Assembly (NCBI RefSeq): GCF_040115645.1
Contig: NC_089542.1
Coordinates: 4,216,001-4,280,000 of the forward strand
Source: Euwallacea fornicatus
Taxonomy: Eukaryota; Arthropoda; Insecta; Coleoptera; Curculionidae
Reading direction: 5' to 3'
Length of the DNA stretch: 64,000 nt
The position numbers and the translations under genes were made by a program. The stretch's first letter is position 1, and every line of letters starts with the position of its first letter. Positions 47,901 to 61,842 of this stretch are shown here, in pieces. The notes beneath the pieces were generated by a model. The model searched no databases, was not told the DNA's origin, and saw nothing but the letters and a program-made list of their open reading frames with translations.

Positions 47901-50900
47901 GTCATCAAGAGGTTCTTACCTTCAGATACATCGCCTACAACTTCAACGACGCTTTTATCCTTCACAACGTTTTTCTGGTAAAAACCTTTAATTTGTTGTA
48001 CTTGTGGGTCTTGTGTTTGGTTGAGATAAACCATAGTTTTGTCATAAGTGCTCAGAGACAGTTTAATTGGAGGTCCTCCGCTCTTTCTGTTATCCCTAAC
48101 CGTTGCGCCCAGAAATATGCACAGTAGTAAGAACCCTAAGGCTATAGCCGACTGAAAATAAGTAAATTAAAATACTTGTGTAAAAATTTCAGCACCATAT
48201 CTGAAGTTACACTCTTATAGGTGTTTAAGAATTCTATGATATAAGAGAGGAGAGAAGAAGAAAGAGGTGAAGCCACCTTAACGAGTGATGATTGAAGGCT
48301 CAGAGTAACCTTTGCTTTCACATTATGTTATTATTTGCAATAAGTAATACTACGATCAAATGATGCTCTTAGTTTATTCCCGAACTAGATCTTTATTCTA
48401 TTGGCAGTTTCTAATGTACTGGTGGTACTGCTTATTCAGGTTTGATATAATTGAATCACTCATTTCACTAATAGTAGTATTAGCTATTTGAAAAATTGTT
48501 ACAAAATAATTGTTCAATATACTAGACTAAAATACTATCACATTTAATGTTAATTGCAGTTTTAGTTATAAGTAGATATATTTTGTAAGTAACAATGATA
48601 TGGTGCTATTAGGAATGGTTTGTTGTGACAATGAAGCAATTCGAATTGTAACATGAGATAATAAGTGAATCTTAAATCCTGTCCTAGTAGCTTGCAATTT
48701 ACATTTTTCAATACTCTCAACGAGAGTTAAAAATCTTTCTCTCTGGCCTGTCTCCTCTGTCTAAGCGATTAAAAGCACTTTAATGTGAATTCTCTATAAT
48801 GGCAATATCCATTAATTAAACTATAGTAACTGATACTATATTGATGTGCAGGTTGTCCCTGAAATGACTGTACGAGGCTTGATCAAAAATTCCCGAACCA
48901 AAATACGGCGTTCTAGGTAAATTTACTTACATTCATGTGCTTTCGATTTGCCTTTACAGGACATCAAAGTTTTCAAATTAGTATTGTTTTTTCAATAAGT
49001 GTTTTCAAATAAGTGCTAAACGTTTTTATCAATTTTGATTAATATTGGAACAATGCGTTACTATAAGAATTGGCGTGTTTTCAGTATATAACCCACCCTA
49101 CGGGGTGAATTTTTATGTGGTTTACGTGAATAAATTTTTTGTTAATGCGTGGAAATATTAAAAATGGCACGTGGTTCGTAAATACAAGTTTGTATTTTTA
49201 TTACTTCCTGTACAAATGATTTAAATTTGTTCTCTTCTACAAGCTAAGTTTATTTTGAAACTTTTTTCTCTCTTGTAAAATTTCTGTAAGATATACCAGT
49301 TTCTCGACAAAAAAATTATTTAGAATACTTTGGAATTTATCATTTTTGTTAAAACAATGCTAAAAAAAATTGTATTTTGCATTTTCTACGGAACAATGAA
49401 ATAAATATTCCTTACATCTCACATGCCTATAGTACTTACTGTAGTTATTATTGATCGGAATTGAGTTTATTTTTAAATGAATAATTTTTGGTCTTTTAGA
49501 AGGGAAAATTATACTATCGCTGAGAAAGTTGATATGTTTTTAGTGCATGAATTATATAGGGTGATTTCAAAGTTGGAGTTATCCTTTCACCAGCGAATAG
49601 GGCTTCAAAAAATAAGGTTTTTCCCTTTGACGTTTTTTCAAAATATCAAGATCAATGAAGATACAGGGTGTCAAAGTTTAAAAAAATAAATAAAATTAAT
49701 TAATAATTGCCAAACCATTTGAAATAATTAAGAAGTTCTGTAGGTATCAACAGTTACGTGGGAGGGAAATTATTCAATAAATAAAATACTTTTTGGGTTT
49801 ACCAGTGGTGCCTACTTAAAAAAGTTGCTTAATATTTTTGAAAAAAAAAGGTAAGCCACTGATTTTCCTAAAAATAAAAATTATTATTGAATTCCTTGTT
49901 CAATTCTGAAAAGAAAAGCTTTTTTATTATTTTGTGGAGCGACACATCATTTTCGAGTAAAAAAAAATAGTTTAAAAGCGCGCCTAAAATTAAATGCTGT
50001 TTTAATTTAAAATTTCAAAAACAAAAAATTAAATACAATCGGACTATCACTAACACCTACATAGTTTTGTTTAATTATCTCAAATTATTTGGCAATTATT
50101 AATAAATTTTATTTTTTTAAATAAAACCTCGACACCTTTATATATATATATATATATATAAAGATATTTCGAAAAAACGTCAAAGGAAAAAATCTTTTCT
50201 TTTGAAGCCCTATTCTCTGGTGAAAGGATAACTTCAACTTTGGAGTCACCATGTATATATATTTTGTAAGGGAAATATAGGGGTCTGTCACAATAAATAT
50301 CCTAATCGTAAAATTCTGAACCATCAAACTTTCGCAAGAATTGAAAAGCAGCTTAGGGAAACGAGTAGTTTGAAAAGTATCTCAACTCTAACGTATAGAC
50401 GTGCTGCATAACCCTACGCAAACCACTTTACAAAACGGCCTTTGTTTATACCATTTAGTTTCCTATAAAAGTCACATATTAACAAAAATTACTAATTCTA
50501 AATAATTTGACGAAAGAAGAGTTGCCAGTGCAGGATCGCGACGCGATCTTTATGGCTATTTTTCATAAGAGAATTAAAGTTATTAACTGACATACAAGTG
50601 GCAAAAAAAGGATTTGTACACTCCAAGAATTAATATTACGTAATGAAAAACATCCGTGGCACCTTATGCATTTTGTTTTGAAAATGAATAAAATTTACAT
50701 TAGTTTTGATTAAAAAGATTTTTGAAAGAAAATCGAACCTCTAGTTTTAGCCATTAAAGAAATGCTTTAATGAAAAGAAAGTATTTACACATCTTCCCCG
50801 GTTAGAATAAGTAATCAATAAAAAAGGTGAAGAATGCGTAAACAAGTTTTTGCTTGTGCGGTATATTTATTCTATTATTACTCATAGTTTGATATCACAC

Positions 50901-53900
50901 CAAATTTACTGTATTCAACACGTCTTCTCAAAAAAATGAAATTAATAGTAAAACTAGAATTAAAGTCATCAGTTTACGAAATCAAGGAAAGAGTTATCGG
51001 GAAATTACATTACATTACAGTTGCAATTAGGCTTTTCCAGAGTTAGATATGTTATTAAAAAAGAGGAAGAGACCGGATCAACCGATAATAAACCTCGAAG
51101 TGGCCGTGCCCGTAAATTAACCGTGAGAGAGAGGAACCAAGTTGTTGGAAAAATTGGAAAAAATCCCCTTCAAACTGCACGAAATCTTGCCGAAGACATC
51201 ACGTCAATATCCGAAAAAATCGTTTCACCACAGATTATAATAAATCTCCTTTATGGAGCCGGTCTTCGGGGGAGATGGCTAAGGAAAAAGCCATTATAAG
51301 CAAGATAAACCAGAAGAAGCGGCTAGAGTTTGCACAAACCTATAGGAATAAGCCTTCGGAAATTTAGAAAAAAGTTATATTTTCCGATGAAAGTAAATTT
51401 AAACTTTTTAAATAAGCCATTATTTTGACAGTTTAGAGGCAAAAAACGTTCTCAATACTCTTAAACACCATGGAGGGAATGTTATGATTTGGGGACGCAT
51501 GGCATAGGCTGGATTTGAAAATCTCCAAATTATTGTTGAGATTCGTTGATAATAAAATAGCAGTACGTAATTACGATAATGTGTTGCAAGGCAATTTATC
51601 GATTAATGCCCAAAAATTATAATTGCAAGATGAGTTTTACTTTCGACAGGACAATGATCCTAAACACACCGTGCATATTACTCGAGAATGGTTGCTTTAC
51701 AATGCACTTAGAAGACTTCCAACTCCACCTCAGTTACCAGATCTGAATCCCACAGAAAAATCATCGCATTTGTTGGATCAGAAACTGAGGTTGAAGCATG
51801 CGCCCAATAAAGAACTTTTTAAAAGAATGCTCATCGAAACTTGAAATGGGATGTTTCCAGATACTACCAAAAACCTAGTTGAATCGATGTCTCAATGATT
51901 AGAAGCGACTATCAAAGCAAAACGGATGCATACGAAGTGTTAATAAGTTGTTTATTTCATTATTTGCATTCTAATCATTCATTGTTGTAAATGTTTGGAA
52001 GTGTGTAAATACTTTCTTAAAAATTAAAATATTTCTTTAAATGTTAAAATTAGAGGTCCGATTTTTTTTTGTCAATATTTAATGTAAACCTAATTTATTT
52101 TGAAAATAAAATATTTAATGTTCCATAGGTCTCGTTTTATTTTATAATAATCGCAATTATTGGGGTGAGCATATAGTTGTTTTGCCAACTGTATATTATT
52201 CAGCATTCGAGGTTTTTAAGTTTTTAAAAGATTGAGATAAAATGTTAAGGTTGATAGTGGCTTTATCTTCATTATACTATACAGTAAATCCCAGCGAACT
52301 AGGCATATGAAGGAGTGTCTGTTTCTGCGCATCTCGATTCATAGTATATAAAATTCGAATAAAACGTAATGGAGCTCATTTGCGGTACTATTCGCTTTAT
52401 GCGAAGGACAGACGGAGCTCTGCCATGTTGCCGGCTCGCTTTTAAACGGCCAGGAGCTTGATTGATGATATCGACAAATCAATGTATTAAAAATACAGCG
52501 ATACTTAAAGGAGAGCCTAGACAGTAAAGTATTTTTAATACATTTTTTGTTGAATATATGGAATATAAAGACGAAAATAATTTTGTTTTCCTCACTTACT
52601 ATCGCAATTTTTGAATAAATTTATCTTCCGTGTCTTGCTATAATAGCGAATAAAAAATATATTAAAATGGGAATTTTTACAATTGAAGAAAAAGTCTTCA
52701 TAATCAAACAATTTTATTCAAGGCAATCCTTAGAAGGGGTAATCGCTGAACGTCCTAAAAAGGACATTTTGAGAATCGGCTCGTTCCTAGTGTTACCACA
52801 GTGTGTCGTATCATTCAAAATTTCGAGACGACTGGATGTGTTTCGCACCTGCATCATAAATGTTCCTCACAAGATAACAATGAAAGGAGAGAGCAGGAAA
52901 TCACGGTTTGTGCCAATGTTGAGGAAAATCCTGATCACTCCCTCAATGAAATAGCGACCCAACTAGATGTGTTGGGTACAACCGCCCACAGAATTTTGAG
53001 GAAAAACGGGTACACTTCGTACAAGGTGAAAAGAACAAACCAAATCTTTCCTGAAGATCTAGAGAGACGGCCGGTTTTTTGTGAAACAATAATGGAAAGG
53101 GCCAATAATGACGAAAATTTCATCAAAAACATACTTTTTACGGATGAATCGACATTTCCATTGTTAAGTCACGCTAATTCAGTCGTCACTCGTTATTGGT
53201 CAATGGAAAATTTGAACCGAACGTACGAAGTGCGAACCCAATATTCCCAAAAACTTCATGTCTGGGCAGGTATTTTAGGTGACTATGCAATTGGTCCGTT
53301 TTTCATTGAGGGTGCTTTGAATGGGTTTAAATGCCTTGACTTGCTCCAGGCACAACTTATTCTAGCAATCCAACAATTAGAAATTAATTTAGGAGATGTA
53401 TGGTTTCAGCAAGATAGCTGTCTTACCCAGAAAACCGCTCCTGTTCGAGAATGTCTTGGGAGACATTCCTCAAACAGAGTGATAAGTGGATAGGGAACTA
53501 TTGTATGGCCAGCAACATCCCCTAATTTATATGCTGTAGATTTTTTTTGCGGGGTTATGTCAAATCTACAATTTATAGATTTGAGGACGTTAGGGCTAAT
53601 AGTCCAGAAACACTTGCAAGAGTGAGGCAGACTTTTTATGATCGGCTCGGTTACTATAATGCAAAAGAAGGGGGAAGATTTGAACATTTAATTTATTTTT
53701 GGGTTTTGTTTTAATTTCCATTAACAATAAATGTTCATTTTTTTAAATTTATTTCTAAAATTTTACACCTACGTTGAGAGTTGCATTTATTTCTTTATTT
53801 AATTTTGAGGAGAAAAATTATTTGAAATAATTTTGATGGCAAACTTTAAATAACGATTAAGTGCCCGGTCGTTTAAAAGCGAACCGGCAACGTTGCAGAG

Positions 53901-56900
53901 CTCGTTCATATGCCTAGTTAGGTGGAATTTACTGTACTATGGAATCGAATTATGAACATGATTTAGGTATTTAATACCGTTCTCGAAAAATCCGACTTCA
54001 TAATTGAACCTGGACCCCTTTAGATCAAGTTCTGTTTCAACAAACAATGTATTTTTCTTTCCGTCGGGGTATATTTGCACAATGAAACTAACACCCAAAA
54101 TTTGCAATTCTCCCCCCTGCTACTAAATCTGGAAACATCGCACTTTACTTGCTATCGCGCATCGAGTCCTACACCCATCAGCTGGTACTTTTACAAAGGG
54201 CAGGTCGTACCGATATCACTTCGAAGATGATTCACTTGAATGTTAGCGTAGCGACGAACGAGACGTTTGTCATAGACGCTCCAGTTATAATTAAGAAAAT
54301 CGGGTTTTCTTTTGTTTTAAAAATTCGTATGGTACCTCGTTAGTACATCCACGACTTAGTGGATGAAAGTGGGCTGCATTTAATTAACATTTTGGGAGTG
54401 AAAATGGATATTGATGATGTCGTCCTAATTCACACTTTTGCTGCTTGAGGGTGAGTTCTGATTGTTGTTTCTTGTGATTTAAGTTTTGTCAGGTCAATCG
54501 AAACGATTGAGCCTAATTAGAAATTTAGTTAAAAGCTGCAACGATTTGCAATTTGGTTCTCTGGAAGGTTCCTAGGGCTATTTTTGAACGTGACCGAACA
54601 ATGACATGGCATCTTGAACTGTTTCGAAGCTTTTTAAAACTTTCTTAACTATCACTGGTTTTTTGTGGTTCCAGTCTCTATTGTTTACGCTTCTACTTAG
54701 AATTGAAATTAAGCCGAAACTTTAACTATTTTGAAGATTTTTCCGAGGTGTAAGAGCGATATTTATTTTTGTTTTAGATTTCCATTGACTACGCCTCTGT
54801 TTCAAATCGAAATTGATTCGCAACTCTCATTGTTTTGAAGATTTTATCAAGAATTACTAATGCATTTATTTTGTTTCAAGTGTCCACTGCATACGCCTCT
54901 GCTTCAAGCCGAAATTTATTCGCAACTTTCGCGGTTTTGAAGATCTTTTTCAAGAATTACTAATGTCTTTCTTTTATTTCAGGGTTCCACTGTGTACGCC
55001 TCTGTTTCTAGTCAAAATTAAGTCGAAACTCTAACGATTTAAACATGTTTTTAAAGGAATTAATATTGAGTTTTTTGTATTTCAAGTCTGAACTGTGAAA
55101 ACTCCGCTTCGAGACGAAATAAATTCGAAGCTGTTTTGAGAATTTTTTTATAAACGATCGCTCCTTGTATCCCGTCCATTATATTTCTAATATATGGTGG
55201 CACTTTATAAATTGGATGTTATAACCGTGATCTTATGTAAAGCGTGTTCGTATTAAACAAGTTCTACTGTTTTTCAAAAAAACGATATTAATTAGCACCG
55301 AAACGAAGTCACATTGGATATAGATATTTTTTATGGAATATCTTATTTTTGGTCAAGGGTTGTAGTTATTTCAGGGACACCCAGTATAATGAATAAACAC
55401 GGGACAAAAAATACATAGAAAATTTTAAAACTAAGCAATGGCCGTTAGAATGACCAAATTTAAACCAACGTGATTTATCTAAAAACACCTATATAGGTCT
55501 TCATTTCATTGTATTGGTGACTAAGAATACAAAATGTGTGCAACAAAAATATAAGTCATGCTAGCAATTTACACGAAATATGGCTGAATTTACCGTCATG
55601 ATAACCGAGCCTATCACCTGTAATTTTTCTTAAACTTGCTCAATTTTGGACTAGTGACAAATTAGAATGACTCAGTAAGTTCTACGTTGGGCAAATAGTC
55701 ACAATGCTTCTCAGATCTAAACCAAACTGACTTTTGCGTGCCCTAATCTCTTATGGAACCTTACGGAAACTTCATTTCAAAGAGTCTTTTTTAAAGAAAT
55801 TCAATGAAAAAACGAGTAAATTTTCTCTACTTTCAAGACTTACCGGAATAACATAGGACATGAATTTTTGGTATATGAATCTATATCTCTTAAACAGAAG
55901 CGCCTGCAGGGTCAACATGTAGCTTGAAGAATCTGAAATATTAGAAAAAAAACAATAAAACCTAGAAAAAACAAATACAAAAAACGTGTTATTGTAAATG
56001 TAAAGAAGTGAGAATGATGAAGTTGTATATAAGTAAAATATATAAGTCATTTTCTGAAGTTAGATACACTTAATAGTTTTTTTTATGTACATAATTACCA
56101 TGGTTGAAAAACATTATTTGAAATTTGTATAAATAGCAGTTAAGTTCATTTGTGAAAAAATTATGATGTTCTGAAGTGCTATGTAGAAGATCTTGAAGTT
56201 ACCATAAAATTACCTTTTTGGTCACCTCCCAAATGTGCTAAACAGAATAATTAAAACCATATTACTTAATACTAATTTGCATTGAAACATTTCAAAGAAA
56301 GAGAAACTTACCAATTGAGTCTGCAAGGGATATTTCATCGCTTTTATCATCTATGTCGCTAGCGGCAATCTTGGAACTAGAACTCAATATTAGTAGTTTC
56401 TTTGTAAATTTTTCTAGATTAAAAATACCTACTTTAGAAATACATCTTCAAGCGTAGTGTTTGTGAAGGAAATATTCTCTATATGGAACTTCTCTTTATT
56501 TGCTTCCAAGTGTTGAAACATTTTTACGTAGTTGCCGGATGGTATCAAAAACTGCACCTCGTTGCCGTTTATGCTCTTACATTTGACGTTGTTAATGTGC
56601 ATGCCTATTTCTTTTTCTATATTTTTCACCACTTTATCCAAGTCCTGGTTCTTCTCAATCAGTAGAATTAAATTAGAACCGGTGTCTATTAAGAGAGAAA
56701 TGTTAAAAACCTATTTAAAAACTTCGTTACTTTTATTTATTTAATTCTGTATTGTTACAACTGTACACAATTAATACATACGTACAATATATGCGTTAAA
56801 TTTACAAAATACCATGTACATAAAAAAAATTTATATTTACCGTATATTTTTTTGAGATACATTGGCGTTCCGTAACACAACAGCTTGCCCTCATTCATGA

Positions 56901-59900
56901 TGGCGATCCAGTCACCCAAAGCGTCAGCTTCTTCCATGAAATGGGTGGTGATTAGGATGGTTTTCTGGTTCCGCCACTGGAGCAACAAGTCCCACATGTG
57001 TCTGCGCGATTGAGGGTCCATTCCCGAAGAGGGTTCATCCAGGATCAGAACCTTATACATTATTAACCGTAATTGTTGTAAATAGTTTATTGTAGCTTTA
57101 TATTGTATTCGTTTATGCAGACTGCTTCCTCAACCCTTACAGCCAACGAAAATAGTCCCATGCGCCACCTACATCCTTATCAAAATATTTTCCATTACCT
57201 TTGAACCCCCAATAACAGCCATTCCCAAACATAGCTTCCGCTTCATCCCTCCAGATAGAGTATGTGCCATATCGTTTTTCTTCTCCGTCAAATGCAACAA
57301 CTCCAGCAAATCGTTCAACTCTCTTTCCGCTTCCCCGAAAGATTTACCCTTCATCTATACCATATGAACCCAATAAAATACTAATTTAAGAAGTCGTCAC
57401 CTACATACCATTGCGAAAAACTTTAAATGTTCCGCCACCGTCAAATCTGGAAAAAAGAGATTGTGTTGCGGACACAATCCTATTGACTGCGTCACATCTG
57501 AGTTGGAACGGATCTCTTTGCCGTTCATAACTATGTGTCCTCCGCTCTTTTTTATCATTCCTTTAGACAAAAAAAAATTAATATAACAGTTTTTTCCCGA
57601 GAGTGAACGTTTCTACCAGTAATCATTCCCATTGTGGTAGATTTGCCTGCGCCGTTATGACCTAAAAGGACGGTGATCTGGTCTTGGTAAATATCCAGGG
57701 ACAAGTTCTGAACCACTATCTTTTTCCCATATGTTTTAGACAAGTTTATCAACTCTATGCCTTTGGGTAGCCTGCCGACTTCCATTTCTTGTAAGTGGTA
57801 AGTTTCCACGCCGCTGTCAGCATCCACATTGTTGTGCTTTTTGATACACTAGCGCAAAAGAGGGAGAATTGCGCAAATGATTTAAAAGTAGAGACAAAAC
57901 CACTCAATAGACATTTTAGTTTTTCTGGGAGTTCAAGTTATTGTGAAACTCTCAGAACTGTCTGGCAACGCTGTGTTTCTGTTTTGTTTCTATTACTCAC
58001 ACGGTAAATATAGGAGTAACCACTACATACAATTTTAGTATTCCTCTTCATGTATTTTGAGTGTTTTATGTCAAGTTAATGTAGGATCCGTTTGTCAAAT
58101 CGCTGGAATATTTTGTAAATATTAATTAATAAGTATAATTGTTGCCGTCTGACCAAATCGAGATGCAAATAGGAGGATGTACATTGTAAAGTAATTATAA
58201 TTTAGGCTAGGTTAGGGGAATAAAGAGTGAGGTACCCTGATGATACGCCCATGTGTATGGTCACTGAGTTCATGTGGTTCGCAGCATTACTGGAATTTTC
58301 CCAGTAATTATCCTTGGTCAAGAGCCGCATGAAGTAAAAGAAAGTCGAGCATCTCTTTGTTAGAACCAGGAAAGAGGATCGAAGGACAGTCGACAACGGT
58401 TCTGACAAAGGATGGTTTATGATGTTCAGATATGGCTGGCCACATGGCGGATCGGGAATCGGTCTCTGGTTAGGGTACGCCGCTAGTTTATTGCCCCAGA
58501 AAGTAGCATTTAAGGTATTGGAGAAACTGGGACGTTCTCTTTTTTTTCTCGAGGTGACGATTCAGTGAGGTGTCGGGAGTGTCGTGAAGGAACGCAAGTA
58601 TCCTCTTAGTTAAGTTAGTAAGTAAGCCCCTAATTTTCACAACTCAGAAATAAAACCCTAGACAATTTAAGAAAAAGCCTACATTAATAACACTGTTGCT
58701 ATAACTATAAGGAATCCTCTCAGTTTAATTTAGTTCATTATTAAAAATGGAAATATTAAAGATGCAATGTCTCATAGAATTAGGAAAATCACAAATCGCT
58801 CAAAATTTCAAGATAACAAAGTTCTGAAAACATAATTTACAAAATTAAAACTTTCTCTAATTTTTTCTCACAATTTTAAAGACCGGTTTGTTATTGCTTA
58901 AAATGTTGCCAACTTTCAGCAGATTACTTACAGATGAGATCCACTTAAAGGGGAAGAAAACCGACTTGGGCACACCGTATTTTCCCGGATTTATGGCATC
59001 CACGTATAAAGCCAAAATTAAGTAGATTGCACAGTCGATTATCAGCATCAGACACACGTCCAGCATGGTAACTTCGTTAGTACCACCGCCGCCTGGTAAG
59101 TGCCAATTGGTCCATTGAACTCCAATTTCTATATGCAAATAAAAACACCTTCAAAAATTGAATTTTTTCAATTTTACTATTTTAAACGTTATTAGTTTGT
59201 AATCGGTTATTCTGATAAATTACAAAATCTGGAACTGAAGAGGATATGCCTCAGAAACCCACCTCTGATTTCGTAATTTGAAAGAGCCATAAATCCATAG
59301 TGTAAAGCCATGTTCGGGAGAAGCATTATGAACATACTGGTAGAATAGGAGACATTGGTGTTTTCATCTAATGTGTGCTTTGGCACAAAATACGAGAGAA
59401 TCCATAAGAGGAGACCGACCAGAGTCGCCAATGTGGCTGAAAAGTCCGAAATTTTAAAACTGCAAATTTGGGTCAAACTTACATCTAATTTTATGTTGAG
59501 AGGTTTTACTTTTCACACCGAAGTTTTAGCTTATTCGCTAAAAGAACCCCAAAAATTTGAAAACTCGGACCTACGATAATAAATTGTACAGAACTATTTA
59601 ATCGTGTCCTGGCTTCTCATAGTACGAATCCATAAAGATGGCGTCATTGACAAGAGACTTACCTCAAACCCATTAAATAGTCTGTGATTGGAAACGCGTA
59701 AAATACAAAAGTAAAAAATCCTCTATTGTTGTAAAGCTAAATAAAAGAATGTATAATGTAACATGCGTATTTATGAAAGAAACACAAAAACTGTTTTCTT
59801 CAAGTGAACCGCAAAACGTTAAATTGGTTGAATAAAATAAAGGGGTAAATTAAAGAATTAATGTGTTGAATGTGGGGCTCCGCAGCTTTCTGATCAAAAG

Positions 59901-60978
59901 TCTCAATTATTTTTGATTTTGCATGTATATATTTAATATGTAAAATGGCTCAATAAGTGAAGCATTATAATAATTCCAGATGATTGAAAAAATTGCTAGA
60001 AGTGTTAAAGCCCATCCGAATCCTAATTATTATAATAATTATATGCCAATAAAGGGCGGTGATCCTATAAACCTTATGCTGGTACATTATTTATTTAAAT
60101 AAAATTTAACTCGCTTTAAATTATTGTTCGCTACACGATTTCAATACAAAGTACTCATATATATACACATAAGTTAGTTGTGAACTAAACCCCAACCCAC
60201 ATTCGACATGCGTTTGTGTAAAAATCGATCTCAAACATTAATAATGCATATCGAGGCTCACCCGAAACAATCAATTTCTCATCAATGCACACAACACCAA
60301 ACAAACACAAAACCAATAATACTCACGTTTATAGAACAATGTACTAAGGAAAAAGCAATTAATGGTGACAGTAATGCAGTAGAGCATCAGGAAAATAATT
60401 AAAATTCCCGCATTTGTATACTCTATAGCCGGGTAGCTGGCTTCGAACAGGTCTACTTTCATTATGAGGACAATGAGCAGGACGGAGAAGAACATAGGGA
60501 TGATGCTGTAGATGAACCAGCCGAACCACAGCATCCAGGATTTCATTCCCACCATACGCATAAGTTCCTAAGAGAATTTTTTTTTAACATTTGAACAGAA
60601 CGGGACAACACTGAGTTACTAATAGATGGGTAATGGTCAACTTAAATATGCAGTGAAATTTGGAGGTAATCCTAAAACAAATATTTAACAAAAAAAAAAT
60701 CGAAGAACCTACCTTGATACCACTGTATTTCTCCTCTACTACCCTCTTTAACACAGCCGGACACACGACGATGAAGCTGAACAACGTCATCAATGGTAAG
60801 TACAAAATAAACATGGAAAGAATTCCGTCATCTGAATTGTAAGGAGGATACGGAAATTCTTGGACTTCCACAGTTAGCTTTAGAGGTTTGCCTCCTTGCC
60901 TTTTCACCTCGTTTTCAATAAAGGACATGTCCACTGCTTTTTGTACGACCAAGAATCCCTCATGTTGATAAGTACTTC
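44912..60978 (-). CDS. ABCA-type full ABC transporter, ABCA3-like (N terminus missing)
   Basis: Lipid-transporter class of ABC proteins. Minus-strand exons: 60978-60713, 60567-60327, 59436-59263, 59128-58932, 57848-57617, 57560-57409, 57354-57199, 57051-56841, 56685-56433, 56376-56312, 56237-56214 (possible 24-nt microexon), 55932-55844, 48151-47920, 47750-47238, 46869-46055, 45884-45746, 45695-45452, 45396-45165, 45109-44912; about 1476 codons, all in phase. It covers TMD1 from the FPYPPY segment, NBD1 (Walker A GHNGAGKST, LSGGM, LILDEPSSGMD), TMD2, and NBD2 (GVNGAGKST, YSGGN, LLDEPTNGVD). It ends with a regulatory tail ...SLEDVFLEVAKLDK. Both ATP sites look intact. It was read as two separate blocks because a 7.7-kb intron splits the linker after the first TMD2 helix. 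Upstream exons lie beyond 61 kb or outside the window. ABCA3 is the closest recalled match, not a proven orthology. Confidence 0.9.
49559..50250. mobile_element. Foldback/MITE with about 200-bp inverted arms
   Basis: GGGTGATTTCAAAGTTGGAG at the left pairs with the reverse complement of CTTCAACTTTGGAGTCACC at the right. The arms also share CCTTTCACCAG, GAATAGGGCTTC, CTTTGACGTTTTTTC, GGTGTC and TAATAATTGCCAAA. A (TA)n run at 50139-50160 lies in the right arm. No coding capacity. Confidence 0.75.
50655..52125 (+). mobile_element. Degenerate Tc1-like transposon
   Basis: Inverted ends of about 110-130 bp (e.g. AAGAAAGTATTTACACA at 50777 and its complement near 52000, with ACCTCTA and TTTACATTA further out). 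Inside, plus-strand remnants of a Tc1 transposase: a paired-type region with GRARKLTVRERNQVV near 51100, then FRQDNDPKHT (second Asp block) near 51645 and LPDLNPTE (Glu block) near 51740. Several frameshifts and stops. Outer limits are approximate. Confidence 0.75.
52282..53934 (+). mobile_element. DUF4817-type ITm transposon, inactivated
   Basis: 1653 bp flanked by TA (52280-52281, 53935-53936). Termini CAGTAAATCCCAGCGAACTA / CAGTAAATTCCACCTAACTA share CTAGGCATATGAA, and share GAGCTCTGC-A-GTTGCCGG-TCGCTTTTAAACG further in. The left end has about 90 extra bases between the two blocks. The plus-strand transposase remnant begins MGIFTIEEKVFIIKQFYSR. It continues after a frameshift with a helix-turn-helix, LFTDESTF (first Asp), VWAGILGDYAIGPFF and WFQQDS (second Asp), then breaks into stop-containing frames ending GGRFEHL. 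Not functional. Confidence 0.85.
54669..55140. repeat. About five diverged tandem repeats, period 102-111 bp
   Basis: Each unit has a core like CCACTG-ATACGCCTCTG-TTC, then GAAATT-ATTCGCAACT and TTTTGAAGAT. Unit starts near 54669, 54780, 54882, 54985 and 55087. A small satellite-like array inside the ABCA intron. Confidence 0.7.
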
Positions 60979-61842
60979 CTAAAAAGAGAAGGAAAAATTC
61001 TTAGAGTAGGGTAGTCGTGTGGTTGTTTTTAAGACATCACGTCGAGGAATGTCACGCATTTGTCTCCTACAATTTATTATACTAACTTGGCTTATTCAAG
61101 TTGCAATTTATCCATAATTTGAAATTTCTTTCATAAAATGTTATATTAGGTTATAACTAGCGATTTAAATGAGTGAAATATAAATTTTCGATTCAATCAT
61201 CATCATCAATCATCATTCATTCAATCGCCAGTTCATTAGAGGCCTTGGCATCAACAAACACTTCCTATAGGGAGGCAAGGGGATAAAAAAGAACTTAACT
61301 AAATCAGTGAAGGCTTCTGAAATCCGTTAGCCTTCAGTTTCCAAAGAAAAATGCCATGTTTACTAAGCCATGAATGTTCTGTCCAGTTTTTTTTAATGTA
61401 GTACGTACAAAGGCGACAATGTTTAGCAAGAAGGGTGTGTTAGGACACTCGGTATGTTTGTATCATACAAACGCTACGAATTGATTAAACAAAACGCTAT
61501 GTATTATATTTGTACGATGTAATTTGTAAATATCGGTATAAATATCACACATGTTACACAAAGGTGGGTACGAAGATTAGCAAATCAGCTATCGGAATGT
61601 TTGATTTTAAATAACGAAGGGTTGGGTAAAAAACACTTGAACTTAATAAACCATCATATTATTGGTGAATAAGACTTACAAAGAGTTTGTGTAGTCATAC
61701 GAAATGGTATTACATTTTTTAAATATTGGCGTCGATAATGGGAACAAAGTATAATCATAGAACAACGAGATTGTTACAGGGTTATTGTGTTTTATCAGGA
61801 AGCGTGTTTCCGTGCATTCGTTCAAGGCCTGAAAATAACGTA
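60979..61842. other. Upstream intron sequence of ABCA
   Basis: No further ABCA exon recognised. Contains a short run of imperfect CAT repeats at about 61195-61225. The acceptor at 60979-60980 shows that the gene continues upstream. Confidence 0.4.

Larger units (their letters stand above)
48152..55843 (-). other. 7.7-kb transposon-filled intron of the ABCA gene
   Basis: Lies between the exon encoding SYVIP and the one starting SAIALGFLLL. Holds a foldback element (49559-50250), a degenerate Tc1 (50655-52125), a DUF4817-type transposon (52282-53934) and tandem repeats (54669-55140). A pair of CCCTGAAAT-type ends at about 48850 and 55370, in inverted orientation, may mark an older element. No host gene seen. 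Confidence 0.75.

Noticed and set aside
44912..60978. Two separate ABC half-transporter genes
   Set aside because: One block ends with the first TMD2 helix in phase 0 and the other starts in phase 0 with its continuation; together they form one standard ABCA order TMD1-NBD1-TMD2-NBD2.
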